In this document: in pieces, positions 37,050-45,941 of the stretch
Position numbering within the stretch: position 1 is the first letter of the stretch
Layout of the letters: the number at the start of each line of letters is the position of its first letter
Assembly (NCBI RefSeq): GCF_014596915.1
Contig: NZ_JACVWU010000007.1
Span: forward strand, 62,001-126,000
Reading direction: 5' to 3'
DNA length: 64,000 bases
Source of the DNA: Streptomyces sp. TRM68416
GTDB lineage: Bacteria > Actinomycetota > Actinomycetes > Streptomycetales > Streptomycetaceae
Notes under the pieces: model-generated
What the model was told of the DNA's origin: nothing
What the model saw: only the letters and a program-made list of their open reading frames with translations
Database searches by the model: none
Program-made: the position numbers and the translations under genes

Positions 37050-38414
37050 CTACTTGGCGACGTCGAGGGACTGCTTCTCCAGCGACTCCACCGTCTTGGC
37101 GTCCGTCGACTTCAGCGCGTCCTCGAGCGTGCCCTTGCCGCCCAGCGCCCCGGCGACGCCGTCGGCCATGAAGCGGTAGGTGTCGGTCATGGTCGGACCG
37201 AACGTCCAGTCCGTGGTGACGTTCTTGGAGGCGTCCGCGAAGACGTCGAAGATCTTCTGGCCGTCGTAGAAGTCCACCGGCTGCTTCAGCGCCGCCAGCT
37301 CCAGGCCCGCGGTGGCGGCGGGGTAGAGACCGCCGTCACGGTTGAGGATCTCCAGCGCCTTCGGGTCGGTGTTCAGCCACAGGGCGAACTGCGCCGCCTC
37401 GTAGGGGTGCTTGCTCTTGCCGAGGACCGCCGTGGTCGAGCCGCCCCAGTTGCCGGCCTTCTTCTCGCCCGCGGACCACTGCGGCATCGGAGCCACGCCC
37501 CACTTGCCGGCGGTCGCCGTCGCGTTGTCCCGGATGGTGCCGTAGCCCCATGCGGCGCTGACCCAGGTCGCCACCTCGCCGTTGTTCCACGCCTTGTACA
37601 GCGCCGGGGAGAAGCCCTGCAGATCGGTCGCGACCAGCTTCTCGTCGATCATCTTCTGCCAGTAGTCCGCCACCTCGCCGGCGGCCGGGCTGTCGACGTC
37701 GACCTTCCAGGTGTCACCGTCCTGCGCGAACATGTTCGCGCCCTTCTGCCACAGCAGACCGCTGAACCAGTTCGGGTCCGTCTGCGAGAAGTGCGTCATG
37801 TACGCCTTCGGGTCGGCCTTCTTCAGCTTCTTGGCCGCCTCGTAGTACTCCTCCCAGGTCGTCGGGACCGCGATGTCGTTCTTCTCGAACAGGTCCTTGC
37901 GGTAGAAGAGCGCCATCGGGCCGGTGTCCTGCGGCACCGCCCAGACGCCGTCCTCGCCGTCGGCGCCGAAGGTCACCTGGGACCAGGTCCAGTCGACGAA
38001 GTCGCCCTGGGCCTCCTTGACGCCCGCGCACGCGGCGATGTCGGTGAGGCCCTCCTGGAGGCGGAAGCTCGCCAGGGAGTCGTACTCGATCTGCCCGAGG
38101 TCGGGGGCGTTGCCGGCCTTCAGGGCGTTCGACATGTTCTGGTACGTGCCGGCGTTGCCGTTCGGGGTGGACTTGACGGACACCTGGATGTCGGGGTTCT
38201 GGCGGTTCCACTCGGCCACCGCCTTGTCGACCCCGGGGATCCAGGACCAGTACGTGAGCTTGACCTTGCCCTCGCTCTTCTCGCACTTGGCCTGCTCACC
38301 CGAGGCGCCGTCCTCGGAACCGGAGCCGCCGCACGCCGCGGTGGCGAGCAGGGGGAAGGCGGCAAGGGCCACCAGGGCCCGGCGAAACGCGGGGCGATGG
38401 GTCCGCAGTGACAT
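37050..38414 (-). CDS. Sugar ABC transporter substrate-binding lipoprotein
   Basis: A 454-residue family-1 binding protein from ATG 38414 (GAGGAG upstream). The lipobox LLATAAC-GGSG gives a lipidated Cys. VKLTYWSWIPGVDKAVAEWNRQNPDIQV, NAPDLGQIEYD and GVWAVPQDTGPMALFYRKDLFEK are hallmark segments. First gene of the galactoside operon; its ligand is probably an alpha/beta-galactosyl oligosaccharide, judged from the two cytoplasmic galactosidases it travels with. An AT-rich region with a 27-bp pseudopalindrome lies upstream. Confidence 0.93.
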   Translation of the reverse strand: MSLRTHRPAFRRALVALAAFPLLATAACGGSGSEDGASGEQAKCEKSEGKVKLTYWSWIPGVDKAVAEWNRQNPDIQVSVKSTPNGNAGTYQNMSNALKAGNAPDLGQIEYDSLASFRLQEGLTDIAACAGVKEAQGDFVDWTWSQVTFGADGEDGVWAVPQDTGPMALFYRKDLFEKNDIAVPTTWEEYYEAAKKLKKADPKAYMTHFSQTDPNWFSGLLWQKGANMFAQDGDTWKVDVDSPAAGEVADYWQKMIDEKLVATDLQGFSPALYKAWNNGEVATWVSAAWGYGTIRDNATATAGKWGVAPMPQWSAGEKKAGNWGGSTTAVLGKSKHPYEAAQFALWLNTDPKALEILNRDGGLYPAATAGLELAALKQPVDFYDGQKIFDVFADASKNVTTDWTFGPTMTDTYRFMADGVAGALGGKGTLEDALKSTDAKTVESLEKQSLDVAK

Positions 38415-38517
38415 GGCGTCTCCTCGGGTGCGTGCCGCTCCGCTACGTGTCCCGGTGCGGCGGGTGCGCATACCTTGGCTGTTAACTGTTCGTAAAGTCA
38501 ACACAGTCCATCGCTAA

Positions 38518-38544
38518 ATAACGGAATCAAACAAGAACCGTTAT
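38518..38544. promoter_or_regulatory. Inverted repeat ATAACGG-N13-CCGTTAT upstream of the galactoside operon
   Basis: ATAACGG (38518-38524) and CCGTTAT (38538-38544) are perfect inverted half-sites, 104 bp upstream of the binding-protein ATG. The surroundings are unusually AT-rich for this genome and include GTTAACTGTTCG (38481-38492). A sugar-responsive repressor site is likely, but no regulator gene is in the operon. The remainder, 38545-38939, shows no gene or convincing structure. Confidence 0.6.
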
Positions 38545-38939
38545 CGGGCGTGAGGGGGCGGCGGCGACTGCTACCCACCTGCGGGAGTTGGCTTCGTCGA
38601 TCAACGGACGGGATTGCCGAACGCTGTCAGGGGGCGTTCCGGGAATATGCATAAGCAAATAATCGTGGGTGGAGGGATCGCCTCCCCTCATCGGAAAGGT
38701 GGGCGGGGGGCGGCGGCGCTCGGCTTGCATTCCTCCCAAAGCTGCTGTTCGACGGGCTGAACGAGCAGGGTGATCCGCTCCCCGCGCGATCGGGCCGGCC
38801 GCCGTGAGTCGCTGCCTTGAGGCGGAGGCGTTGTGCGCGGGCGCATAGGGCCGGGACCGCGATGACCGGCCGGGCCGGGCGGAGGCCTCCGGCAGGATTG
38901 ATGGCCGCCGTCGCCGACAGCATGATGTTCCTCACGCCC

Positions 38940-38968
38940 GTCGACTTCGACGTGCGCCCGTGTAGAGT
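38940..38968 (+). promoter_or_regulatory. Candidate promoter of panD
   Basis: GTCGAC (38940-38945) and TAGAGT (38963-38968) are 17 bp apart, about 58 bp upstream of the panD GTG. A CCTGC/GCAGG hairpin (38984-38998) follows in the leader. Confidence 0.4.
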
Positions 38969-39025
38969 GAAAACCGCCCTTGACCTGCACAAAGCAGGCA
39001 GGGAGCCGTCTTCCGGGAGTCCATA

Positions 39026-39448
39026 GTGCTGCGCACCATGTTCAAGTCCAAGATCCACCGTGCCACCGTCACCCAGGCCGACCTGCACTACGTGGGGTCG
39101 GTGACCATTGACGCCGATCTGCTCGACGCGGCCGACCTGCTGCCTGGGGAGCTCGTGCACATTGTCGACATCACCAATGGCGCGCGGCTGGAGACGTACG
39201 TCATCGAGGGGGAGCGCGGATCCGGGGTGATCGGGATCAACGGGGCCGCGGCGCATCTCGTTCATCCCGGCGATCTGGTGATCATCATCAGCTACGCTCA
39301 GGTGACCGACGCCGAGGCGCGGGCGCTGGAGCCGCGGGTCGTGCACGTGGACCACGACAACCGGATCGTGGCCCTCGGGGCCGACCCGTCGGAGCCGGTG
39401 CCGGGCTCGGACCAGGAGCGCAGCCCCCAGGCCGCCGTATCGGCCTGA
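39026..39448 (+). CDS. panD: Aspartate 1-decarboxylase
   Basis: A 140-residue proenzyme from GTG 39026 (ATG 39038 possible). [25 protein letters not shown] contains the Gly-Ser self-cleavage site that yields the pyruvoyl cofactor. [20 protein letters not shown] and [11 protein letters not shown] are the conserved core. It makes beta-alanine from aspartate for pantothenate/CoA synthesis. The C-terminal 15 residues exceed the usual length. Confidence 0.95.
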   Translation: MLRTMFKSKIHRATVTQADLHYVGSVTIDADLLDAADLLPGELVHIVDITNGARLETYVIEGERGSGVIGINGAAAHLVHPGDLVIIISYAQVTDAEARALEPRVVHVDHDNRIVALGADPSEPVPGSDQERSPQAAVSA

Positions 39449-39476
39449 GCCCCCCGGACGGACCAGGAGCGAGCCC

Positions 39477-39821
39477 ATGAGCGACATCGAGATCCGCGAC
39501 GACCGGGCGGCGGGCCGCCTGGAGGCCCTCGACGGCGGCGAAGTGGTGGGCCGTATCGAGTACTTCGTCCTCGAAAGCCCCGGGCGCGCCCTGGTCCCCG
39601 TGCACACGGTCGTCGAACCGGCCCACGAGGGCAAAGGCATCGCGGGCTCGCTCGCGCGCGAGCTGTACGGCATCGCCGAGCGCGAAGGGACCGTCGTCGC
39701 CCCGCTCTGCCCGTACGTCGTGAAGTGGGCCGAACGCCACCCCGAGGAGGCCCCCGCCGCCGACCCCGCGCTGCGGCGGGCGGCGAAGGAGTGGCTCGCG
39801 GCGCACCCCGGGCGGTTCTGA
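39477..39821 (+). CDS. Small GNAT acetyltransferase (YjdJ-like)
   Basis: A 114-residue protein from ATG 39477, CAGGAG upstream. Only the acyl-CoA-binding half of a GNAT is present: VPVHTVVEPAHEGKGIAGSLARELY, then VVAPLCPYVVKWAERHPE. This fits the short YjdJ/GTT1-type N-acetyltransferase family. Substrate unknown. It is 28 bp after panD and 4 bp before the next gene, so probably in one transcript. Confidence 0.87.
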   Translation: MSDIEIRDDRAAGRLEALDGGEVVGRIEYFVLESPGRALVPVHTVVEPAHEGKGIAGSLARELYGIAEREGTVVAPLCPYVVKWAERHPEEAPAADPALRRAAKEWLAAHPGRF

Positions 39822-39825
39822 CCCG

Positions 39826-40461
39826 GTGACGCTCGCCCTGCTGCACACCTCGCCCGTCCATGGGCCCGTCTTCGATGCCCTGCGCGACGAGACCCACCCC
39901 GGGCTGGAACTGCGGCACATCGTCGACGAGTCGCTGCTGGACCGGGCGCGTGCGCACGGCCCCGACACGGTGGCGGACGAGGTCGCGTCGACGCTTCGTC
40001 GTGCTGTCGCCGAGGGCGCCCGAGCCGTCCTGTGCACCTGCTCGACGATCGGCGGCGTGGCGGAGGCGGTCGACGCCGGTGTGCCGGTGCTGCGCGTCGA
40101 CCGGCCCATGGCCGCCGCGGCGGTGTCGGCCGGTCCCCGGGTCGTCGTCCTCGCGGCGCTGGAGAGCACCCTCGGGCCGACCGCCGAACTGATCGAGGAG
40201 GAGGCCGGTCGCGCCGGCCGCCCCGTCGCCCTGGTCTCCCGGCTGGTCGAGGGCGCCTGGGCGCGGTTCGAGGCGGGCGACACGCAGGAGTACGTACGGC
40301 GGGTCGCCGCCGCGGCCGACGAGGTCACCGACGCCGACGCGATCGTCCTCGCGCAGGCCTCGATGGCCCCCGCCCGCGAGCTGGCGTCGACGCCCGTCCC
40401 GGTGCTGTCCAGTCCGCGGCTGGGACTCGCGGCCGGGGCGCGCGCGGTGGCGTCGGCCTGA
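39826..40461 (+). CDS. Asp/Glu/hydantoin racemase-like protein
   Basis: A 211-residue protein from GTG 39826. LALLHTSPVHGPVFDALR at the N-terminus and AVLCTCSTIGGVAEA (Cys-rich catalytic loop) fit the Asp/Glu racemase superfamily. A second region, ADAIVLAQASMAP, has Gln-Ala where the second catalytic Cys would be expected, so racemisation is doubtful. The stop codon lies inside the first unit of the 33-bp repeat array. Confidence 0.75.
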   Translation: MTLALLHTSPVHGPVFDALRDETHPGLELRHIVDESLLDRARAHGPDTVADEVASTLRRAVAEGARAVLCTCSTIGGVAEAVDAGVPVLRVDRPMAAAAVSAGPRVVVLAALESTLGPTAELIEEEAGRAGRPVALVSRLVEGAWARFEAGDTQEYVRRVAAAADEVTDADAIVLAQASMAPARELASTPVPVLSSPRLGLAAGARAVASA

Positions 40462-40650
40462 CGCTGTACGGCGGGGGTGGTGGTGTTGGTCTGGTGCCGT
40501 ACGGCTGGGGCGGTGGCGGTGGCCTGACGTCGTAGGGCTGGGGCGGTGGCGGTGGCCTGACGCTGTACGGCTGTGGTGGTGGCGTTGGTCTGACGCCGTA
40601 CGGTTGTGGCGGTGGCGCCCGTTTGACGCCGTACGGCTGCGGTCGGTGCC
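40458..40650. repeat. 33-bp minisatellite, about 5.8 copies
   Basis: Units begin at 40458, 40491, 40524, 40557, 40590 and 40623 with no length change. The consensus starts CTGACGCYGTACGGCTG and is followed by GGN-rich sequence. As 33 = 11 codons, one plus frame reads L-T-x-Y-G-x-G-G-G-x-G repeats and the minus strand reads Pro-rich 11-mers. No start/RBS supports translation of either. It occupies the 3' end of the racemase-like gene and most of the 274-bp spacer. Confidence 0.9.
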
Positions 40651-40735
40651 CCGGCCGGGTGACTGTCGGCGCGGGCGCCGGGTACGCGGGGGAGTAGTCC
40701 GGAGAGCCGACGCGTACGACTGGCTGGAGGACGCC

Positions 40736-40963
40736 ATGACCCACCCGTACCCGGACCCCGTCCATCCGGACCCGACGCCGGGTCCGGACCCACAACCGCA
40801 TCCCGTGCCGCCCCCGGAACCCCCGCCCGCCCCGGAGCCGACCCCGCCGCCCGCGCCGACCCCTCCGCCGGGCCCCCGGCCGGTCCCGGACCCGGACCCG
40901 TCCCCGATCCCGCCGGGACCCGAACCGGTGCCGAACCCCGAGCCGGGACCGCCGCTCAGCTGA
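40736..40963 (+). CDS. Small proline-rich hypothetical protein
   Basis: A 75-residue protein from ATG 40736 with a strong GGAGG site. More than half the residues are Pro, in PDPxP and PPxP series (HPYPDPVHPDPTPGPDPQPH). No signal peptide or folded domain is visible. The 3' end overlaps the convergent vWA-Z1 gene by 8 bp. The good ribosome site argues that it is real; function unknown. Confidence 0.55.
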   Translation: MTHPYPDPVHPDPTPGPDPQPHPVPPPEPPPAPEPTPPPAPTPPPGPRPVPDPDPSPIPPGPEPVPNPEPGPPLS

Positions 40964-43900
40964 CCCGGGCGTCCGCCGACGAGCGGGGCAGGCGCACCGC
41001 GAACCCCACCAGCGGGCCCACGGACTCCTCGCCCTCCGGCGGACGGACCAGGTAGATCGTGAGCAGGGCCTGATCGGGGCGGCGCACGTCACGCACGGCC
41101 TGGGGCGACGGCCAGCGGGCGGTGATGCCCGCGGCGGCTTCGGGGGTCGCGGCGAGGGCGGCGGCGTACTGCTCCTCGTCGAGGTCGGCGAAGGTGTCGC
41201 TGACGCCGCTGAGCCTCCCGATCCGGTAGGTGCGGTCGGCGGACACCCGGTCCATGGGCTTGCGCGTCGCCAAGTCGAGGTAATAGCCGCCCAGTTCGAC
41301 CTCGGGGCGCTGGCCCCTGACCGCAGGGCGGGCGAGTTGCACGGTCCACCTGCTCAGCTCCCCCTGCTGCACGCGTCGCCGGATGTGCGCGTACAGCGCG
41401 TCGAGCTGATCGCGCTGCACGACGGCACCCGGCCGGTAGAGCCTGAAGAACTCCTCCATGATCAGCTCCGGCGGGACGTCACGCCAGATCGGATTGCGCC
41501 CCCGGTTCTCCGGGCTGCTGCCGCGCCCGTCGAGGAGGCGGACGAACGTCTCCGCCGCGTGCAGGTTGGCGCGCACCGCAGCCGGCGCCAGGCTGAACGA
41601 GCGGGTCTCCACGTCGGCTTCGAAGAAGGCGGACGACAGTGTGAGGAACCTATAGCCCGCCAGCACCTCCGGCGTGGTGTACAGGCGGCAGAGGTCCCTT
41701 GAGTCGGTACGGAGGCTGAAGCCATTGCTCAGTCGGAGGAGAGACTCGGGAGTACTGGCGGACATCAGGTGATAGCCGACGGTCAGGCCTTCGAGCGCGG
41801 GACCCTGGGTCAGCTTGGTGCCACCGACCGCGATGACGTTCCTTCCCGCGCGCCGGAGGAGCGGCTCGGGGGGCAGGCCGTCGGAGTCGCTGTTGACCAG
41901 TGCGACCTGGATCGTGTGGACGACGAGTGACGCAGCCGCGAACACTTGCTGCCACGTGATCGGCCACCCTGCTGACCCATCACCAGCGAACTCCGCGTGC
42001 CACAGCGTCTCAAGGTCGGCCATCGGCGCTGTGTGCGCGCTGCTGAAAGGATCGGCCGGCGAGAACGAGCGCCGCAGGAGCCGGACGTGCCGTGCGATCC
42101 CGTCGCGCACATGGGACTGCACGGCCTTGTACCGGCTGACCGACACCAGCATCGAGTTGCCCACGTGCACCTGCCCCCGTACCTCGCGGATCGCGCAGGC
42201 CAGCACGAACACGTTGATCGCTTCACGCAGGGAGGGCGGGAGGTCGGGCTCGGGGTCGTCGCCGGTCCGGGCCCGGACCAGAGTCGTCAGCCAGGCCTCG
42301 TCGTCGGTGACTTCACGTAGCTGGGGCAGCATGTCGGGGGTGAGTGGCGCGGGGACGTCGTCATCGGCGGGCTCCGGGAAGTACCGGACGACGTGGTTCG
42401 GGTACAGCGGCTCTTCCCGGCCGGCGGAGTCGACGAGGGGGACGAACGGGCCGTAGGCGAAGCTGACGTAGGCGGCCCGGGGGACGGACGACAGCAGGCG
42501 GTGGACCGCCTGGTCCGCCGGGGAGGGGCCGTGCCGCCCGGAGGGGCTGTCCTGCGCGGTGTCGATGACGAGCAGCGGGAGGAACGCGTGCGATCCGGTC
42601 CGGGACTGCTTGACGATCCAGGAGCAGACGCGGTCGACGACCGTCCTGTTCTTCTTGACCACGAAGACGAGCGGGCCGTCCAGTTCGTTGACCGGATGGC
42701 GGGCGGCTGCGCGGGCGCCGAAGTCGCCCTCGGTGGAGGTCAGGGCGACCACCGGCGGGCGAAGGAAGGCGCGCAGGGTACCCACGCCGATCGCGTGGGC
42801 GTACGGAGCGTCGGTCGATTCGTATCCCAACAGGCCTTCATCCACGCGCCGTTGGGTCTGCAGCCGGGTGGTGTTCTGCGTTCCGGCGAGGATGACGACG
42901 GCACCGTACCCGGCGTCCAGGGCCTTGGCGGCCAGCCCGATCGCCGTCGTGGTCCGACCCGACTGCGGAGGGGTGGCGGCCATCGTCGGAGTCAGCCACG
43001 GGCCGGGTCGGGCGGGGTTGCCGAGACTCGACATGAGTGTGTCGGTGATCTGGTCCAGCCGGGTCGTGTACGACGAGGGCGAGCGCGCTTCGAGATGGGC
43101 CTTGAACCGCGCCCAGAACGAGTCCGGCCGGAGCTCGGTGGGTGGCGTGTACCACAGTGGACGGTCGCCGTCCGCCGCGGCGGTGTCGTGGAACGCGGCG
43201 ACGTGGGCCTCCAGTTGCCGGCGCAGCTCGCGGCCGTCCAGCGAGATGCCCTGGGCCGCCAGCAGCCCGAGCACCGTGTCGACCGCGGCGACCAGGGCAT
43301 CGACCAGGACCGTTCGGCCCACCGGAAGCAGTGTCTCTGCCATCCGCACCGCGAGGCGCAGAGGATCGGCGACCGGGGCCGGTACCTGCAGCGCGGGCTG
43401 CTCCTGCGCTACCGGAGCCAGCCCCAGCAGCTCCAGCGTGCGCGCCAGCGCCCGGCCCGCCGGTGCCGCCTCCGCCGCAAGGCTGCCCGCGCCGTCTGCC
43501 GCGGCGGTCCCGCCGGCCACCACCGGCATGCGCCGAAGGCCGTGGCCGCGCCCGGCGACGTGGCTGCCCAGCGCCCTGGTGAGCCGTAGGGCCTCGTGCT
43601 CGGGCAGCGCACGCTCCAGGTGGCAGCGCACCTCGGCCGAGGCCTGCAAGGTCACCGTGCCGGACGGGTCGGTGCGCAGCGCGAACAGGTCGGAGGCGAG
43701 CACCTCGGCGAGGTCGGCGGTCGTCGCCTCCGGCACCAGTTCCTGGCGCAGGACGTAGAGCATGTCCAGGCTCAGCCGCTCGAAGGGGGCCGAGAGGACC
43801 GCCATGCGGGCCGCCGCGGGTGCTGCGGTCCGCAGGAAGGCCTCGGTGCGGGCTGCCGGGTCCTTGCGGGCGGTGGGGCGAGGCTCCGTCGGGGCAGGCA

Positions 43901-45014
43901 GGCCTCCGGCGGGGCGCGGCAGGTCCGGGGCGGGCGGGCGTCCGCCGGACGGGACCAGGACGGCGGCGCAGCCCTCGGGCGCTGCGAGCATCACGGTGCG
44001 CGACCAGCGGTCCAGGGAGTGCGGGGACAGCGACAGCACCGGCAGGGCGAGCCATTCCTGCGCGCGCGAGCCGCGGGGCAGCAGCGGCGGCAGCCGGAAG
44101 CCCAGGCCTGCGTTGCCGGACCCGGGACCGCCGGGCAGAGCGCGGGCGGTGGGCAGGTCCAGGCCCGTGCGGCGCCACAGCTTGGTCGGCAGGGGGTTGA
44201 GCAGCGCCACGGGCGCCGTCCGCGCCCAGGTGCGCAGCCGCTGCCAGATCACGGGCGACCGCCAGGCCGGGGCGGCGCAGTCCGAGACCACGACGACCAG
44301 GCGGCGGCCGCCGGGCGAGCCGAGGTGACCGGAGGCGACGGGCAGGCCCTGACGGTCCGTCAGCGCAGGCTCTCCGTCGGGGGAGAAGCGAAGGTCGCGT
44401 GCCTGGAGGGTGCGGAAGGCGCCCAGTTCGTCGAGGAGGCCGGTGAAGGCGTCGACGGTCTCCCGCCACACCTGCATCGAGGGCGAGCGGTCGACGACGA
44501 CCACGACGTCGAACCAGCGTTCCGGCGTGGGGGAGAGGACCGGGAGGAGTTCGCCGCTGCGGGCGTAGGCGTCGACGGTGGCCGTCACGTCGAGCGCGTG
44601 CCGGTGCCCCGCCGTCCAGGGGCGCTTCCACGGCCGTAGGGCTCGGGCCAGGGGGAGCGCCCGGGGAAGCGCCGACGGCCGGGGCAGGGCGAGCGGCTGT
44701 CCGGGGACGGGGGCGGAGGAGTCCGGCAGGCGTTCGTGCAGGGGGCGGGGCGGCTGCTCGGACCGGATGGCCGGGGCGGGCCGAGGGGCCGGGATCGTGG
44801 TCTCGGAGGGCGTGACGGGGCGCGGGCGGGGCCTCCGTGCCGCCGGTGGCGGGGTCTCTTCGGCCAGGGGCTCGGCTGCCGGTGGCGTGGTCGCGGAGGC
44901 CATCCGCGAGGCGAGCCACAGGGCCTCCGCGAGACCCGTCGCGTCGAGCTGCGGGGCCGCCCTGCGCAGCGCGGAGACGGCCCGTGCCAGCGCGGCGGAC
45001 GGCTCCTCAGACAC
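40956..45014 (-). CDS. vWA (SAV_2336-like) protein fused to a degenerate Z1 helicase-like domain
   Basis: A 1352-residue protein from GTG 45014, overlapping the MoxR stop by 8 bp. Residues 1-130 are a short helical head and Pro-rich linker. At 165-380 there is a vWA-like domain with MIDAS motif D175-R-S177-P-S179, as in SAV_2336-type Streptomyces proteins; a helical segment runs 390-620. Residues 640-1352 align by eye with Z1 proteins (GLAAKALDAGYGAVVILAGTQN, RRVDEGLLGYES, LDGPLVFVVKKNRTVVDRV, DLCRLYTTPEVL). The motor motifs are altered: usual QSGKT is QSGRT (684-688), DDEAD is DTAQD (818-822), TATPFA is FAYGPF, SRGLTLEGL is TQGPALEGL, QMGRWFGYR is RLSNGFSLR. It is therefore probably a non-catalytic scaffold or sensor in the operon's conflict system. 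Consensus motifs are from memory. Confidence 0.82.
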   Translation of the reverse strand: MSEEPSAALARAVSALRRAAPQLDATGLAEALWLASRMASATTPPAAEPLAEETPPPAARRPRPRPVTPSETTIPAPRPAPAIRSEQPPRPLHERLPDSSAPVPGQPLALPRPSALPRALPLARALRPWKRPWTAGHRHALDVTATVDAYARSGELLPVLSPTPERWFDVVVVVDRSPSMQVWRETVDAFTGLLDELGAFRTLQARDLRFSPDGEPALTDRQGLPVASGHLGSPGGRRLVVVVSDCAAPAWRSPVIWQRLRTWARTAPVALLNPLPTKLWRRTGLDLPTARALPGGPGSGNAGLGFRLPPLLPRGSRAQEWLALPVLSLSPHSLDRWSRTVMLAAPEGCAAVLVPSGGRPPAPDLPRPAGGLPAPTEPRPTARKDPAARTEAFLRTAAPAAARMAVLSAPFERLSLDMLYVLRQELVPEATTADLAEVLASDLFALRTDPSGTVTLQASAEVRCHLERALPEHEALRLTRALGSHVAGRGHGLRRMPVVAGGTAAADGAGSLAAEAAPAGRALARTLELLGLAPVAQEQPALQVPAPVADPLRLAVRMAETLLPVGRTVLVDALVAAVDTVLGLLAAQGISLDGRELRRQLEAHVAAFHDTAAADGDRPLWYTPPTELRPDSFWARFKAHLEARSPSSYTTRLDQITDTLMSSLGNPARPGPWLTPTMAATPPQSGRTTTAIGLAAKALDAGYGAVVILAGTQNTTRLQTQRRVDEGLLGYESTDAPYAHAIGVGTLRAFLRPPVVALTSTEGDFGARAAARHPVNELDGPLVFVVKKNRTVVDRVCSWIVKQSRTGSHAFLPLLVIDTAQDSPSGRHGPSPADQAVHRLLSSVPRAAYVSFAYGPFVPLVDSAGREEPLYPNHVVRYFPEPADDDVPAPLTPDMLPQLREVTDDEAWLTTLVRARTGDDPEPDLPPSLREAINVFVLACAIREVRGQVHVGNSMLVSVSRYKAVQSHVRDGIARHVRLLRRSFSPADPFSSAHTAPMADLETLWHAEFAGDGSAGWPITWQQVFAAASLVVHTIQVALVNSDSDGLPPEPLLRRAGRNVIAVGGTKLTQGPALEGLTVGYHLMSASTPESLLRLSNGFSLRTDSRDLCRLYTTPEVLAGYRFLTLSSAFFEADVETRSFSLAPAAVRANLHAAETFVRLLDGRGSSPENRGRNPIWRDVPPELIMEEFFRLYRPGAVVQRDQLDALYAHIRRRVQQGELSRWTVQLARPAVRGQRPEVELGGYYLDLATRKPMDRVSADRTYRIGRLSGVSDTFADLDEEQYAAALAATPEAAAGITARWPSPQAVRDVRRPDQALLTIYLVRPPEGEESVGPLVGFAVRLPRSSADARVS

Positions 45015-45927
45015 GGGACAGCTCGCGCAGGACGAGGTCCAGCACGCTCTGCGTGGCGTCGCCGTCCGGGGCTTCCTGGCCGGTCAGCACGTGTACGGCG
45101 TTGAGGAGTTGGTCGACGGCCAGGCTCTCGCCGGCGTGGAGGCGTTCCACGAAGCGGGCGATCAGGGTGTCTACGGCGGGGGAGTCGTCCTCGGAGACCG
45201 TCAGGTGGGCGGCGACCACCTGACGCAGGGACTCGACCGTCGGCGTCGGCATCGAGAACCGGATGCAGCGGCGCAGGAACGCGGCCGGGAACTCGCGCTC
45301 GCCGTTGCTCGTCATCACGATGAACGGGAAGGTGTCGCACCGCACCCGCCCCTTCTCCACCGCGTGGCGGCCGGTGTCGCCCCACGCGCGGACGGGCACG
45401 ACGTCCTGCTGGTGGCGGGCCAGTTCCGGGATCTCGAACTCGCCCCGCTCCAGCACGTCGAGCAGATCGCTCGGCAGGTCGAAGTCGCTCTTGTCCAGTT
45501 CGTCGATGAGGAGCGCGCGGGGCCGCTCGCCGGGCAGCAGGGCCGTGCCCAGTGGCCCCAGCCGGAGGAAGGAGGCGATGTCGTCGTCGCCCGCGAGCCG
45601 CTGGGCGTGGATCCGGCCGAGCGCGTCGTACCGGTAGAGGGCGTCGACCAGGGTGCTGCGGGAGGTGATGTGCCAGCGCAGCGGATCGCCGAGCTTCAGT
45701 TCGGCCGCGACCTGCTCGATCACGCTGGACTTGCCGGACCCGGGCGCCCCGGTGAGCAGCAGCGGGCGGCGCAGGGCGAGGGCCGCGTTCACGGCCTCCA
45801 CCAGTCCGGGCGGGGGCCGGAACTCCATGGGCGCGGGCTTGCGGGGGAAGACGCGCCAGGGCGGCGGTTCGCCGAGGTCGACGTCCCGGGGCGTGCCGTC
45901 GCCGACATAGAAGGGGGTCCAGGTCAT
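45007..45927 (-). CDS. MoxR-type AAA+ ATPase of the vWA-MoxR-VMAP system
   Basis: A 306-residue AAA+ protein from ATG 45927. Walker A is LLTGAPGSGKSSVIEQVA, Walker B is RALLIDELDKSDFDLPSDLLDVLERGEFEIPE, sensor 1 is FIVMTSNGEREFPAAFLRRCIRF with the Arg finger. These are MoxR/RavA features. MoxR ATPases remodel partners through a cognate vWA protein, which is the next gene and overlaps by 8 bp. Kept motifs suggest it is the only active NTPase of the operon. Tandem repeats separate it from the caspase gene. Confidence 0.92.
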   Translation of the reverse strand: MTWTPFYVGDGTPRDVDLGEPPPWRVFPRKPAPMEFRPPPGLVEAVNAALALRRPLLLTGAPGSGKSSVIEQVAAELKLGDPLRWHITSRSTLVDALYRYDALGRIHAQRLAGDDDIASFLRLGPLGTALLPGERPRALLIDELDKSDFDLPSDLLDVLERGEFEIPELARHQQDVVPVRAWGDTGRHAVEKGRVRCDTFPFIVMTSNGEREFPAAFLRRCIRFSMPTPTVESLRQVVAAHLTVSEDDSPAVDTLIARFVERLHAGESLAVDQLLNAVHVLTGQEAPDGDATQSVLDLVLRELSRV

Positions 45928-45941
45928 GTCCGAGTGCTCTC

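Noticed and set aside
38817..39026. 69-codon plus-strand frame ending at panD
   Set aside because: Poor coding character, no convincing ribosome site, and it overlaps the likely panD promoter.
40325..41092. Minus-strand open frame with PPPQPY repeats across the minisatellite
   Set aside because: No start signal; the Pro-rich repeats simply reflect the 33-bp DNA repeat read on the other strand.
40956..43100. Calling the Z1 region an active helicase/restriction component
   Set aside because: Walker A Lys, the DEAD-like acidic box, SRG and the arginine motif all appear substituted.
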